From Hyaloperonospora brassicae (lineage: Eukaryota > Oomycota > Peronosporomycetes > Peronosporales > Peronosporaceae), in contig CANTFL010000174.1 in the NCBI GenBank assembly GCA_947650285.1, positions 806,001 to 870,000 on the forward strand: 64,000 nt of DNA, read 5' to 3'. Below, in pieces: positions 45,777 to 56,709 of this stretch (position 1 is its first letter; each line of letters starts with the position of its first letter). The position numbers and the translations under genes were made by a program. The notes below the pieces were generated by a model, which had not been told where the DNA came from, did not search any database, and was given only the letters and a program-made list of their open reading frames with translations.

Positions 45777-47864
45777 CTACCGAAACGTCTTTTTTGTCGT
45801 CGTCCAGTTTTTTTTATAAAACAATGGCGAATTATCCTTCACTTGTGGTGTTCTAATGTTGACAACCAATTTAATCGACTTATCGAGGAAACCTTGCTCA
45901 AACGTTTTGACCAAATATGCAGGATGAAAAGATGCTGTTATGTCGATTGTAGATCCATTAGCATGCAATACGGCAACAAGGTGTCGGCAAGGCAATCTCA
46001 TTTGCACAAAAGTTGAACAAGAGCAACTTAAAGCCTCAACATCAATGCGCCGATATTTTGCGTAGCCTTGTTTTGAGGCAAACCATATAGTGGAGTTCGA
46101 CCGCACAACTTCATATCCACCTGCAGCTGCTTGTTCTTTTTTACAAAAAGACCTCGCACGAGGGGTCACAGTAAGTTTCTTTGTTCTCATTGTTTAATTT
46201 GATCTTGACGCATGCAAAATTTTCATAGTCGCCTGTGTTAAGATTTTCAATGCTTCGAGAGGCGATGCGTCACGAATTCCATGAACGAGCATGGTGTTGT
46301 TATTGCTTTCGACAAAGTTAGTGGTGCGCCACCCAAAAAGAGAACATGGTATCATTGGTAAAGATAGATGATATTGGTGATACGTGCATGAGACCGAATT
46401 TGTGCTTGACATCGTGAACTTTCTGACAGATAAATTTTCGTCAATAATTTCCATTTGCATATTCGCAAATACAGTCCAATAAATGGGACCGATTTTCTTG
46501 ATGTATGTGGCAACATCATTTCCAAACTTTATTCGCACCTTTGTAAGAGCAGCGTTGTATTCGAACTCGGATTCTGCTGCTTGAATTTTCCACACAACGG
46601 CTCCTGGCACCCTCCCGTGAAAAGTGCTGTCGATTCGGGCCAGATCGGACGCGCATCACGCTCGTTTGTCTGAAGGGGCGAGCAGTCAGTGGGACGGCAA
46701 CGACTAGTTCATATCATGCCATCACACGTTTCCTGACCATCCCGCTGTTTTTGATCTGAGGATGGATACACTAGCCGCTTTCTGGGGCCGCTTTCACTGG
46801 GATGGCAATTCTTGGATTCAAGGGCCAGACGGCAAGACCCTCGAGCGGTCTTATAATACCCGGACACCTTCATGTTCAGCATTCTCGAATCCAGATCCAG
46901 AACATCCAAAATTCCGTTTGATTTTGCGCAAAATATGCAAAGTACAGAATCGAATCTGGAGGATGATACCTGTCGTTGCGTATACATCTTTCACGGAATC
47001 TTGTATCTTCCCACGATCAGACATTATCGCGACATTCACTAAATTAATTCCAGCATTAATACACTGAATGCAAAACCATAAAATGTTGTCCTTGTTCTCC
47101 ACATTTACGAATGCAGTAGCCAACGTAATGTTTTGTCAATTTCCGTCTCGACCAATGAGAGAGAGTATCACGCCATTTAATTTGTGATGTCGTGAATGCG
47201 TTCCATCGAATCCAACCACCGGAACATTATACTGTTGGCTGTTTACAGACACTCCAAAGGCCACAAACAAGCAGAAAAATCAATTCTCTTGGTCCACTTC
47301 GAGCGCCACAGTGCTGGATACGTTCAAGCGCTTTAATTCAATCAAATGTGGAGCTAAAAGCTCAAAAGACGACTTCCACTCGCCTTTCATATCACCAATT
47401 ACCGCTTCTTTGGCTTCGTAAGTCTTAATTCGATAATTTTGAAGGTTAGATCCATCACGAACGCGGACTAGAGCCACAATTGCCTTGCGCTCGATGCCCT
47501 TGTCACCTCGAACCGCAGCACTAAAAGTAGGAAAAAGCTTGATTTGACGTGCTGAAGGCTTGGCAGTCGCAAGGCATACATCCGAGTGAACATCGACAAG
47601 CGTCGAAATGTAGTGCTCAGAAGATGCACCCTTCCGCTGTCGCCTCGTCACGCGGACTTCCCACGGGTACCCGTCTTGTGGGCACACATACGTTTTGCTT
47701 TCACCACTGCATCTCTTGACCTTGCACTGTCGATTTTGGTTAAAACAGTAGTCCTGTATAAACACAGTTGCAGCAGCGCCCGTCTGGAAAATTTGTTCCT
47801 TCGACAGTACATTGGTACCGTAAATTTCTTCCATGTCAATCATCGTCATTTTGGGGGAAACCAA
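45777..47864 (-). pseudogene. MULE transposase pseudogene
   Basis: Read on the - strand: N-terminal segment 47280-47864 with a Cys/His DNA-binding region (CPQDGYPWEVRV, FLYWCH-like), then after a TGA the DDE core in the same frame: VVGFDGTHSRHH (first Asp), a second TGA where Trp is expected, and AIMSDRGK (second Asp). Further on are FVESNNNTM and a SWIM zinc finger CSCSTFVQMRLPCRHLVAV (C-x-C-xn-C-x-H) near 46000, typical of MULE transposases. Two stops and frame breaks inactivate it. Confidence 0.88.
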
Positions 47865-47919
47865 GGTGTATTATTTTATGTGTCTACATAATAAACTTGA
47901 CTAGGACACCGCACATAAA

Positions 47920-48048
47920 AATAATGTGGTCCAAATTATTAAATATGTGGTCCACACTTAATAAATGTGTGGTCCACATTATGGACTGTGTGGTAAATAT
48001 TTATAAACTATGTGGACCACATTAATAAACTGTGTGGTCCACATCTGT
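47920..48048. repeat. subterminal TGTGGTCCACA repeats of the MULE
   Basis: At least six copies of TGTGGWCCACA or close variants separated by AT-rich spacers, next to the right inverted repeat; none at the left end. Possible transposase-binding sites. Confidence 0.75.
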
Positions 48049-48140
48049 CATACTCTATGTTGGCCCGTCTCAGAACTGGTGCTGGTTTCAGGACTTTTAC
48101 ACAAATCTACTGCTGGTTTCTGGATTTGTTCATCATTCGG

Positions 48141-49082
48141 TCCCGCATACGAAGATACCATGGTCATCAATAGAAAAAGGTCAAGCGGCTAAGTCGTCTT
48201 GGGGCCAAGTTTCTGACCTTTTATCTCGTCAATTGTGAAGGCAGGTACGATCGTGGTCCCCATTGAGCAATCAAAGGCCGATGCGACTGGGCACATCGAC
48301 GTACATGCACGACATTCACGACCTGTTCTTGTGAAAAGAGTAGGTACATAGCAGCTCAGGCATAATATGGCACGCAGACGACCAGAGCACGCACTTCGAT
48401 CAGCACTGCAGCCGTTATCAACTTACTCAGTCTTTCCATTGTCGCAGGACAGGAGGTGTCTCACATAAGCTGATCTTACCTCACACCGATTATTTGCGGA
48501 CCACATGGACAAATGCACTGAGAGCCTGGAACGAACCGAGAGCGAGTGTGCGCAATACATGGAGGGTCTCAGAGACATTTGAGGTATTTGAGGTCTGAGG
48601 TAGAACGGCCAGGACACTCGTAGGCCCGTACACGTAAGATGCAGCGTATCGGTGATACCAGGGGGGATTTGCCGTCGAGCACACCCACTTGCAACAAAGT
48701 TTGGCGATTCAGCAGAAAGCGCTCTGCGTTCCCTTCGGCTGTCTCATGATGCAACTGAACAATACGTGCCCCAAAGCGTCAAGACGTAATGATAGATACA
48801 CTGTGCTCGTGTCTGTGGCGTGTCGTAGTCATGTATGACACCACGCACGACGATGGAGAGCTTCTGAGGTCCGCACCGCACTCACCATGACCGTCCTAAC
48901 GTGCTCTTATCCTGTATCTGCTCAAATCCATCCTATCCTACCACACCGACCTACAACCCTCACCTCGACACACCCTGCGCAACCCCCCCGTCTGTCCTCT
49001 TTTGGTAAGTGACCAGATCTAGCACCTTCCAGACTCCAGTCCACCCACTCCCTCCGCCCACGTCCGCCACCTCCGCCCGCTC
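48141..49082. other. intergenic, TRAPPC8 upstream
   Basis: 942 bp. Short overlapping frames on the - strand (48423-48754) have no motif. The last 150 bp are pyrimidine-rich and probably hold the TRAPPC8 promoter. Confidence 0.5.
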
Positions 49083-52000
49083 ATGGAGCGACTCGAGCGC
49101 TGGGTACAAGACGCGTTCGCGCCCGTCGTGCTCACGTGCGCCACGTCAGAGGCCGAGCGCCTCGTGCAGAAGAACGGCCTGTCGCCCGCCGACCTCTTCA
49201 ACGGCTTCTCGCGCCTCGAAGACGCCGATACACCGCTGCGCTCCGTGACGCATCCGGTGCAACTCGCGCGCTGGACGTTCCGCTTCCTCGCGGCCGCGGC
49301 GCTCCGCGTGTCGGGCCCGCAAGAAGCCTCTGCGCTCCTGAACGACAGTGTCGAGAGGTGTCCGCCGCGCCACAGCGCCGCGTCGGCCGTCGCGCTCAAT
49401 GTCCCGCGACTCGCGAGGACCGAAGACGTGGCGACGTACCTGCGCGTGACTGGCCTCGACACGGACGAAGAGGAGAGAGAGGCCGAAGACGAAGAGGAGA
49501 GAGAGGACACGTGCAGTCTGCCGTGGTACCAGTCGTTCAAGCAGACGCTCATGGACACGTTTCGCTGTGAAGAGTACAGTCTGCTGAGTCACCCCGTGGC
49601 GATGCTGGTCGTCCTTAGCTCGACGGACGCGAACCCACGTCACTGTCTCGAAGAGCTCGTGGCGCCGCGGCACCTGCCTGCACCGTTCCAGCAAGGCCTG
49701 TACGATGCGGCGCTGGTGCCCAAGTTTTACGTGGTGCTGCACGATGTGCAGGAGACGGACGGCACGTCGATTGATCCGGACGGGATCTTGGCCAGTGTGA
49801 ACGTCACGACGGCCAATGGAGCTGTGCTGCGGATCAACTCGGTGCCGGTGGCAACTGCCGTCGTGCCGTCGCCGTTTGCGACACGGTGGACGGAGAATCC
49901 GTACGTGAGACCACTGCTGTCTCGTCGTGAGAGTGGGACTCAGCTGCAAGTGAGCGACGGAGTGGGCGCGTTGCTGTCGGGGGAGGACGTAGCACAGATC
50001 CAGGCGTTTGTACGGGAGTTTGGCCTGCGCTTCATGGTATCGTCGCTCGAACGACGGATCGTGCAGCTGAATGAAGTGGTGTCGGCCATGAAAAAAGGCG
50101 TGAAGAACGTTTTCAAGTCGTGGCTGCGCAAACCCAAGGACTTGCGCTCGTCGAGTGCCTCGACGTCGGGAAGCGTCACTTACAAGTACGACTCGATTGA
50201 GTCGCAGACCCGCCTTCTTGCCGACACTGCATTTCTGGTACGAGACTACGACTTGGCTCTGCAAATGTACCGCTTGGTGCGTGAAGACTTCAAATCGGAC
50301 AAGTCCATGTTCCATTGCGCCAATGCCAATGAGATGCTTGCCCTCTGCCTGCTTCTGACGAAGGGATCGCCGATGCAAATGACAAATGCTCTTGAGTCGG
50401 CCATGTCAATTTACGCCAAAACGCTCTCTCCATTGACCCAGCGTCTATCTGTTCGTGCGGCGGTCATTGCTGGTGAGATCTACCACACGCTAAGCAAGTC
50501 CGGTCTGTTTACAGACTACATGTATCATGCATCGGCTGCCCTGGTCCGTGGCTCAACGGTGGAGCAAGGCATTTGCGCGGCAGTTCTCATGGAGCGTGCA
50601 GCGCTGTGTGATCTTCGCGCGCGACAGCCGAAATTTCGCAAGTACGGGTTCAGAATGGTTATGGCTGGTCACGCGTATAGTTCCCTCGGGCACGAGCAGC
50701 ATTCTGCGAGATGCTACTCTTTGGCGCGCGCAGTATACGACTGCAGTGGCTGGTATCTTGTCGAAGACCATATCAACTTTATGCTCGCGCAGCAAGCAAA
50801 CAAGACAGGCGATCGCATGGCCTCCATCAATCTATTCCTCAAGCTCATCGGCACGGGTCGGAACTCTGCAAGTCAGCAAGAAGCGATGCTGTACGACTTC
50901 GGTGTGATGGTGAAGGACTTTCTGTCGTTAGGAGGGGCTGACGCGCCCCCATCTCCATGTGCTCCGGGCAGGCCGATACTGACAATAAATAGTGGCGGCA
51001 CGAAGACACTTCTCGTGAAGGATTTATGCATGCCCGAGCTGGACGACTCGTCGACCGTTGTGTTCGCCTCGACCAACGCGTTCGGTGTTGACCGGTCCAT
51101 TGATGGCAATGTAGCTGAAGCGGAAATGTGGCAAGAGCTTGAGGAAATTATCGACAAGCAGAATCGACTGCACCAATATGTCACGTCGTGCAAGACCAAC
51201 GAAGCAAAGAGCTGGTTTGTATCTTCGCACGTGTATGCTGGCTATCGCGGCAAAAGGGATGCTGCACCCGAGAGACCGCAAAACCATGTCGTGGGAGAAC
51301 AAATCTACGTCGAGTTTGTGATGAAAAATGCGCTTTCGTGTGCAGTGGACGTCAAAGAAGTTCATTTGTATGGAAAATTCGAGACCCACGACGACAACCG
51401 AGAAGTATTTGATGTTCCCGAGAAGAAAGAGCTTGGTAGTCAACGTGTTGTGGTCGACAGTGTGAACCTTCAACTTTTGCCGTGCAGTGAGGAACGCGTC
51501 CGCGTTGCAGTATGCCCGAACATTTGTGGCAAGCTAAGTCTGACAGGCATCCGATGGTCAATATGCGGAGGGGACGTCCAGGGCGAGCACGCCTTCGACA
51601 TCCCTGGCCCGCTGCTGCAAGATACTAGAGCGCACCGAGAAGCCCGAGCTCGAGCACCGAACATGAGTCTCATCGCTACGGTTGTTAAGTCTATGCCATG
51701 GCTCGGTGTAAAAATTGAAGGCATGCCTGCCGAAGCTTTTGTTGGCGAGCTCATAAACCTCGATATCGTACTCGTCAACTCGGGCACGGCAGCTCTATCT
51801 GGTCTCCAGGTTTGCTGCACTGACCTGCTGATATGCGTGTCGGAAACGGGCGCCGCAAACAATTTGTGTGGATATATTGGAGCTAGCGGTCACGTCGCCG
51901 ATTTGAGTGACGTGGTATTGGCGCCCGGCGAAACAAGGAAAGTCACGATGTGGGCACGAGGACTTACGCCTGGGCGACGCGATGCGGCCCTCTTGTTTAA

Positions 52001-53390
52001 ATACGCGACTTTGTCCGACGTAGGTACAGTGGGTGCGAACTCGACGCTGACACGTACAGTGAGAGTGAAGCTTGATCTGGACTTCTTGCCGTGCGTCGAT
52101 GTGTCTTACTCCGTCGAACCAAGCTTTGGTGCCAGCAACGAATACATCATTGGTATCACCGTGTCAAACCAGCGGGAAGATTACAGCGAAGTGAGTAGGC
52201 CTCTGGATGGAGAAGTTCGACTGGAGGAGCTGCATTTTGTAAGTGAGTCCTGGACGATTGAGACCTTGGCACGTCCACATTATCAGAAAACTACGGAGGT
52301 GCGTGATTCACTAAGTTTGGGGTTTCTCGAAGCTAGCACGAGCTACTTTCGCGTAATTCCGCGGCCGAGTACTTCTACAGGTACATTTGCATCGTGCAAG
52401 CTAGCTCTCCATGCAGCGCGCAGCGGTGTCGATTTGTCTTTAGCATTGCCGATTGAGCAATTTCTGTGTTCGGAGAATGCTGCGGACCTCGTTCGCACTG
52501 GTCGTGCTGGAAAAAGTGATGGCTCAGGAAGTAAAGGAAAGCGCGGTGGTGGCTTTCGAACGATCCAAAGTGTGCGACGAGAGAATAAGGCAATGAAAAA
52601 TGCGGCTGCTGACGATGACAGCGACAGGAAGATACAGCAAAACTTTCAGCCGACGTCGAGAGATGCACTGCTGTCTGAGCTCCACACGGATGGACATCTT
52701 GTGCTTGTGTGGTCGACTGGGAGCACCTCACCGTTCAGCAACAACTCTGCTGGGGTATCTTCTCGTCAAGCAATAGGTCAAACTAATCTGACGGCAGTGC
52801 AAGTCCGGCCGCCACTTCAGAACAGCTCATGTCCGCTGACTGTCACGCTCTGTTACGAGAACTCTGTAGACCTGAAGTGCACAAAGCATCATGGATTAAC
52901 AGCAGCGTTAAGCATTGCGGAATTAGATATCGCAATGCGCGTGTGCAACGCCTCATCGCCTGGTTCAGCTCCACTTGATGTCACCATCGAGATGCTACAC
53001 CCCGAAGAAGCCCAGGCATCGCCTGCCACTGTTGCATCATTGACGAAGCTACACGCAATCGATTCTGGGGCACCTTCACTGCGTAGCGCACCGCGTTTTT
53101 TCTGGACGGGCGTTGCCAAGAAGAAGTTGGCGCGCTTTTCGCCCAACAGCCACGTAACGATTAACCTAAAGGCTTGCTTTGTCGAGCCAGGCGTCTACAA
53201 TCTCAACCGGTTTCGATTCATTGTGCGATCTGCCCTACCAAACGGGCAGTCGGCAGGTACATATGTGATCCCCGCAGAGTATCTCGTATACGTGAGAGAC
53301 CCGCAGCGAGTGTCAGCTGCGCTTTCGCAAACACAATCCAAGCAGACGATCGATAGTCTACTTGCACCGTTTGACATGCTTGCGGTCTAA
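49083..53390 (+). CDS. TRAPPC8: TRAPP III complex subunit TRAPPC8 (Trs85)
   Basis: Subunit of the TRAPP III Rab-activating complex acting in autophagy and early Golgi traffic. Single exon, 1435 residues, ATG at 49083 in MERLERWVQDAFAPVVLTCA, the family's N-terminal start. Core Trs85 block near residues 340-410: FKSWLRK then YDSIESQTRLLADTAFLVRDY and YRLVREDFKSDKS. The C-terminal half is beta-rich, as in metazoan TRAPPC8 (about 1435 residues). An acidic insert EEEREAEDEEERED lies near residue 130. First 500 bp are markedly GC-richer than the rest. Confidence 0.92.
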   Translation: MERLERWVQDAFAPVVLTCATSEAERLVQKNGLSPADLFNGFSRLEDADTPLRSVTHPVQLARWTFRFLAAAALRVSGPQEASALLNDSVERCPPRHSAASAVALNVPRLARTEDVATYLRVTGLDTDEEEREAEDEEEREDTCSLPWYQSFKQTLMDTFRCEEYSLLSHPVAMLVVLSSTDANPRHCLEELVAPRHLPAPFQQGLYDAALVPKFYVVLHDVQETDGTSIDPDGILASVNVTTANGAVLRINSVPVATAVVPSPFATRWTENPYVRPLLSRRESGTQLQVSDGVGALLSGEDVAQIQAFVREFGLRFMVSSLERRIVQLNEVVSAMKKGVKNVFKSWLRKPKDLRSSSASTSGSVTYKYDSIESQTRLLADTAFLVRDYDLALQMYRLVREDFKSDKSMFHCANANEMLALCLLLTKGSPMQMTNALESAMSIYAKTLSPLTQRLSVRAAVIAGEIYHTLSKSGLFTDYMYHASAALVRGSTVEQGICAAVLMERAALCDLRARQPKFRKYGFRMVMAGHAYSSLGHEQHSARCYSLARAVYDCSGWYLVEDHINFMLAQQANKTGDRMASINLFLKLIGTGRNSASQQEAMLYDFGVMVKDFLSLGGADAPPSPCAPGRPILTINSGGTKTLLVKDLCMPELDDSSTVVFASTNAFGVDRSIDGNVAEAEMWQELEEIIDKQNRLHQYVTSCKTNEAKSWFVSSHVYAGYRGKRDAAPERPQNHVVGEQIYVEFVMKNALSCAVDVKEVHLYGKFETHDDNREVFDVPEKKELGSQRVVVDSVNLQLLPCSEERVRVAVCPNICGKLSLTGIRWSICGGDVQGEHAFDIPGPLLQDTRAHREARARAPNMSLIATVVKSMPWLGVKIEGMPAEAFVGELINLDIVLVNSGTAALSGLQVCCTDLLICVSETGAANNLCGYIGASGHVADLSDVVLAPGETRKVTMWARGLTPGRRDAALLFKYATLSDVGTVGANSTLTRTVRVKLDLDFLPCVDVSYSVEPSFGASNEYIIGITVSNQREDYSEVSRPLDGEVRLEELHFVSESWTIETLARPHYQKTTEVRDSLSLGFLEASTSYFRVIPRPSTSTGTFASCKLALHAARSGVDLSLALPIEQFLCSENAADLVRTGRAGKSDGSGSKGKRGGGFRTIQSVRRENKAMKNAAADDDSDRKIQQNFQPTSRDALLSELHTDGHLVLVWSTGSTSPFSNNSAGVSSRQAIGQTNLTAVQVRPPLQNSSCPLTVTLCYENSVDLKCTKHHGLTAALSIAELDIAMRVCNASSPGSAPLDVTIEMLHPEEAQASPATVASLTKLHAIDSGAPSLRSAPRFFWTGVAKKKLARFSPNSHVTINLKACFVEPGVYNLNRFRFIVRSALPNGQSAGTYVIPAEYLVYVRDPQRVSAALSQTQSKQTIDSLLAPFDMLAV

Positions 53391-53491
53391 GTTGCGTCCA
53401 GCGGCTCAGAATGACGGAAGCGAGTGTGCGATCGTAACAAGAGGTTAAAGATAGTGTACGTGCTTTACGGGTGAATAAACGTGCGTGAGAG

Positions 53492-56455
53492 CTAAGCCGT
53501 CGATTGCTGTGCTGCCATCAATCGTTCGTACTTCTGCTCGATACGGCGAACCTCTTCGTCGTCTGAATCAAACTCCGGAGTCTCGCTCAAGAACTTGATA
53601 CGAGGCACGCAGAAACTGTGGAAATCCAACGATGGTGTTGTGAAACAACCACCGTGGTGGTCGACAAAGCCTCCAACCTTTCGGAGATAGGAGTCCGGAG
53701 GCAACAGGCGCTCCACAGGATTCGCGCCGCTATCGTCGCTATATCCTGCAGGCCCCGCTCCGCTTTTGCCGACAATGCTGAACGCTTCTTCGTCTAAGTC
53801 GCCGTCGAGTCTGCCAACATACAAATCTCGCGCACCGGTGCTGCTGTCGGCGCCGTCACGTGCATCAAATTCCTTTTCACTCGATTTCTCCACTTTGACG
53901 TTGGTGTTGTCAACTCGAACTACCGCCGTATTAGTATCGTTTGCGTTCGTATCAGAGTTCGACAACTGAGACTGATCCAAGGCTTGGGCACAACCGACTG
54001 CAGGTTCCACACCCATCGCCGTCTTCTGGCTTCGTATCGAGCCAACGACTGACGGCTGTTCGCCCATCAACGACGAGGAAAGCGACGATAAGTCAGCTCC
54101 GGAGTCGCAACTAATTGACGACAAGCTCAACGAGCTCAGCGAAAGGCCCGTATGTTCGCTGCCTTCTACATCCTTCTCGTTGTCATGAGTGCGAATCGAC
54201 CAGTCGTCGAGAAATGAACCATTACTACTTCGCTGGGCAGTGCTTGGCAAGGCCGACAACTGTGAGGCGGAGCGATTGTCTTCGTGTCTGCTGGATGTAC
54301 CAGTTACATTGAGGTCGTTCGCTACCGCCCCGAAGTCAGAAGTACCCGCATCAGAAACATAGCCTCCATCCACGCTTGAGCCACAATGTGTGTCTCTCTT
54401 GGCCTTGTTCTGCGCTATATCTAGACAGCGCCTCAATTGTAAAATCTGTTCTTGCATCTCGTGTAGCTGCCGCTGTTGGTTCTCCAGAATTTGCTGGTGC
54501 TGGATCGTCAGTAGCTGCTGGGTTTTGCAGCAGCTTCGATAGTTACTGGAACCCCTGTCCGCCCACTCACGCTGCGCAGCATCTTGCGTCTTGTCCGGCA
54601 GAGTCAACGAAGGGACACTTTCAGCAACTTGGTCACAAGTTGCATCACCTGACGCATTTGGCGGCGTTGCGGTATGCATTGTTGCGTCAGGCTTAGACCC
54701 AAACACGGCTGTCTGACTGCACGTTTCTTTCTGACCTCGTACCGAAGCCCGACTCTGTGCGTTCGATCCTCGAGCAGCACTCGTACGAATGATATCGGAC
54801 GTAACAGTCCAACCTCTCGTCATGCTTTTGTGCTCGTCTTCATCATCATTACACAGCGAGTTACTCTCTGACGTCAACAAGGAGTTACGTGAGGTGCTGC
54901 GAGCCATTGCGTGAGGCTTGCTAGGCGCTGCACCACTTTCTTTCAGGCACAAGATCGTAGGAAGTTTCGCTTGACACGCAGCTGCTTTCCACTCATTTGT
55001 TGGCGCAGCCGACAACGTCAGCTCCAGATCCGACGAGTACTTTGGCACTCCAACAAAGCACGACCGTTGTTGCGAAAATAGCTCCAAAGGGAGAAGCCGC
55101 GTTGGGAGGGACAACGACTCGACAGGGAACGTACACTCGAAAAAGCGCGGCAGCGATCCAACGGTGCCACCAGTATCATCAGAGTGATTACGAGGATACA
55201 GCGCCACCAAAAACGTATTCGGCTCAGGTCCGACACGCTCTTTGATCGTCTCCGACATCAAGTAGCCGATGCACGCAAAATACAAAAGCGGATCAGCCAA
55301 CTGCCGTCGCGCCACCTCCTCATTCCAAGCGTCGTCGACGTGGACACCGTATACCCATACACCGACGAGCGGCTGTTGTGAAACAAGAGGGTCCACCTTT
55401 AGCAGAGGTACCGCCTTCCGGGTTTGGTCAAGTGTCAGGTATCCAGATCGCAAACTTCCAGTTTCGGCGCTAAATTCGCGTTTTGATAGACTTGCCGCAA
55501 GCGGGGTCATCAGAAGTGGTAAATTTCGTATGAGCGAAAACTGGAACGGCATCGGCGACGCGGCACATTCGAGCTGGAAATCGAGCTGCGCGACATGTGG
55601 TGACGATTGAAATACCAGCAATTTACACTGAAGCTTCGAGGGGAGGCTGTCATCGTATTCATCACGATAACCGGCCTGAACAGCCGCAATGGTCGACAGG
55701 TAACTCTCCTTCGTCCGTCCCACAGCGTTCTTTACAGCAACCATGTGAACAGGTATACACCAAGTCCCTGCAGCACGTGCATCCTCCTTCTTCAGCTTCA
55801 TCCCTTCCAGACGCACCCGTTTCATCTTCGGCGACGTCGCTTCTCCGTGCAAAAAGCACAACGCACCACCGCTTTTTCGTACCGTGCCACTCATTTCTCG
55901 CCACAGCTGGTAAATGTCCTTCAGCGCCTCTGCTGACACACTAAATTGCGGCAAAACCTGTGCCAACGATACACTTACTGGTGCGCCTGATAGTCGACGT
56001 CGATCCCTACATGTCCAACAACCAAAACAACACCGTAAGTTCTCGACAACAATACACAGAAATGTCCAAAAGCTCCGCTCAGGTACGTACCAGAGCACCG
56101 ACCGCGTCACGGGGAACTGGACAGCATCCACACGGAGCCTCGGAGCGTGACTCGCGCGATGCGGTCGCCTACGTCTCCTTCTACCGTCTATAGAGAGACT
56201 ACAGACGCTTATAGCGCCGTTTGTAAGCCCAGAAGACGGTTGTGGGACGTCCTCGTCGGTCGTGTCTGCGAAAAAAGCTGACGTCGGGAAGCGACGACAC
56301 GGGGGCCTGGCGCTACCGCTGCTGCTTCGCTTACTGGCGTCAGCGACTGTAGGGAGACGTGGACGTGGATGCAGATGGCGCACGGGCGGGGAGATGGTCT
56401 GGTCGCTGTCTTGCAGCTCGTCGTCGAACTGGGCAAAGAGCCCGTGGGTGCGCAT
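53492..56455 (-). CDS. STIL: centriole duplication factor STIL (SAS-5/Ana2 family)
   Basis: Recruits SAS-6 to the PLK4 site to build the centriole cartwheel. Model complement(join(53492..56006,56091..56455)), 959 residues from ATG 56455 (MRTHGLFAQF). The STIL N-terminal domain is clear: SVLW|DRRRLSG across the intron, GYLTLDQTRKAVPLL at about 310 and QPLVGVWVYGV, then TIKERVGPEPNTFLVALYP. A coiled coil (QHQQILENQQRQLHEMQEQ) at about 620-650 matches the STIL oligomerisation helix; the C-terminus has an acidic SDDEEVRRIEQKYERL helix. The 84-nt intron is a multiple of three without stops, so an unspliced mRNA would remain translatable. Fits a flagellate, zoospore-forming ancestry. Confidence 0.88.
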   Translation of the reverse strand: MRTHGLFAQFDDELQDSDQTISPPVRHLHPRPRLPTVADASKRSSSGSARPPCRRFPTSAFFADTTDEDVPQPSSGLTNGAISVCSLSIDGRRRRRRPHRASHAPRLRVDAVQFPVTRSVLWYVPERSFWTFLCIVVENLRCCFGCWTCRDRRRLSGAPVSVSLAQVLPQFSVSAEALKDIYQLWREMSGTVRKSGGALCFLHGEATSPKMKRVRLEGMKLKKEDARAAGTWCIPVHMVAVKNAVGRTKESYLSTIAAVQAGYRDEYDDSLPSKLQCKLLVFQSSPHVAQLDFQLECAASPMPFQFSLIRNLPLLMTPLAASLSKREFSAETGSLRSGYLTLDQTRKAVPLLKVDPLVSQQPLVGVWVYGVHVDDAWNEEVARRQLADPLLYFACIGYLMSETIKERVGPEPNTFLVALYPRNHSDDTGGTVGSLPRFFECTFPVESLSLPTRLLPLELFSQQRSCFVGVPKYSSDLELTLSAAPTNEWKAAACQAKLPTILCLKESGAAPSKPHAMARSTSRNSLLTSESNSLCNDDEDEHKSMTRGWTVTSDIIRTSAARGSNAQSRASVRGQKETCSQTAVFGSKPDATMHTATPPNASGDATCDQVAESVPSLTLPDKTQDAAQREWADRGSSNYRSCCKTQQLLTIQHQQILENQQRQLHEMQEQILQLRRCLDIAQNKAKRDTHCGSSVDGGYVSDAGTSDFGAVANDLNVTGTSSRHEDNRSASQLSALPSTAQRSSNGSFLDDWSIRTHDNEKDVEGSEHTGLSLSSLSLSSISCDSGADLSSLSSSLMGEQPSVVGSIRSQKTAMGVEPAVGCAQALDQSQLSNSDTNANDTNTAVVRVDNTNVKVEKSSEKEFDARDGADSSTGARDLYVGRLDGDLDEEAFSIVGKSGAGPAGYSDDSGANPVERLLPPDSYLRKVGGFVDHHGGCFTTPSLDFHSFCVPRIKFLSETPEFDSDDEEVRRIEQKYERLMAAQQSTA

Positions 56456-56709
56456 GGTGGCCGCGCACGACGGTATTGTTGTGATTGTGGTTGTGTGTGC
56501 GCGACTTTTGTCCAATACAGAGCGTTTCAGTCGTTTGTAAATAGCGCTGATTCGTGGAAATGTTTTTTTTGCAATACACTGAGTTCTAGCGAATGAACGT
56601 TGCGCAAACGTCGCGACGAGCGCGTGATGAGGATGATGATGCTGATGCGTTCTGCAGTCTTGTAATCAGTGGTAAACAAACATTCAAATACCTACTCGAT
56701 CCCAGCTGC
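56456..56709. other. STIL promoter and COPA 3' flank
   Basis: 254 bp between the STIL start codon and the COPA stop, both - strand. No further feature seen. Confidence 0.5.

Larger units (their letters stand above)
44505..48131 (-). mobile_element. Mutator-like DNA transposon (MULE), inactive
   Basis: 3627 bp between the 9-bp duplications. Terminal inverted repeats of roughly 90 bp: left begins GAGCAAATCCAGAAACCAGC, right is the reverse complement of GAACAAATCCAGAAACCAGC, continuing to ACAGATG with about 90% identity. The right subterminal region carries palindromic TGTGGTCCACA copies. The transposase is broken. Confidence 0.93.
44496..48140. repeat. 9-bp target-site duplication of the Mutator-like element
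   Basis: ATCATTCGG at 44496-44504 and again at 48132-48140, exact, 9 bp as expected for Mutator-type insertion. Confidence 0.93.

Noticed and set aside
49146..50378. 410-codon - strand frame opposite TRAPPC8
   Set aside because: Lies entirely inside the GC-rich start of TRAPPC8; no motif.
56456..56515. N-terminal extension of STIL
   Set aside because: Begins at TTG; the first ATG is at 56455.
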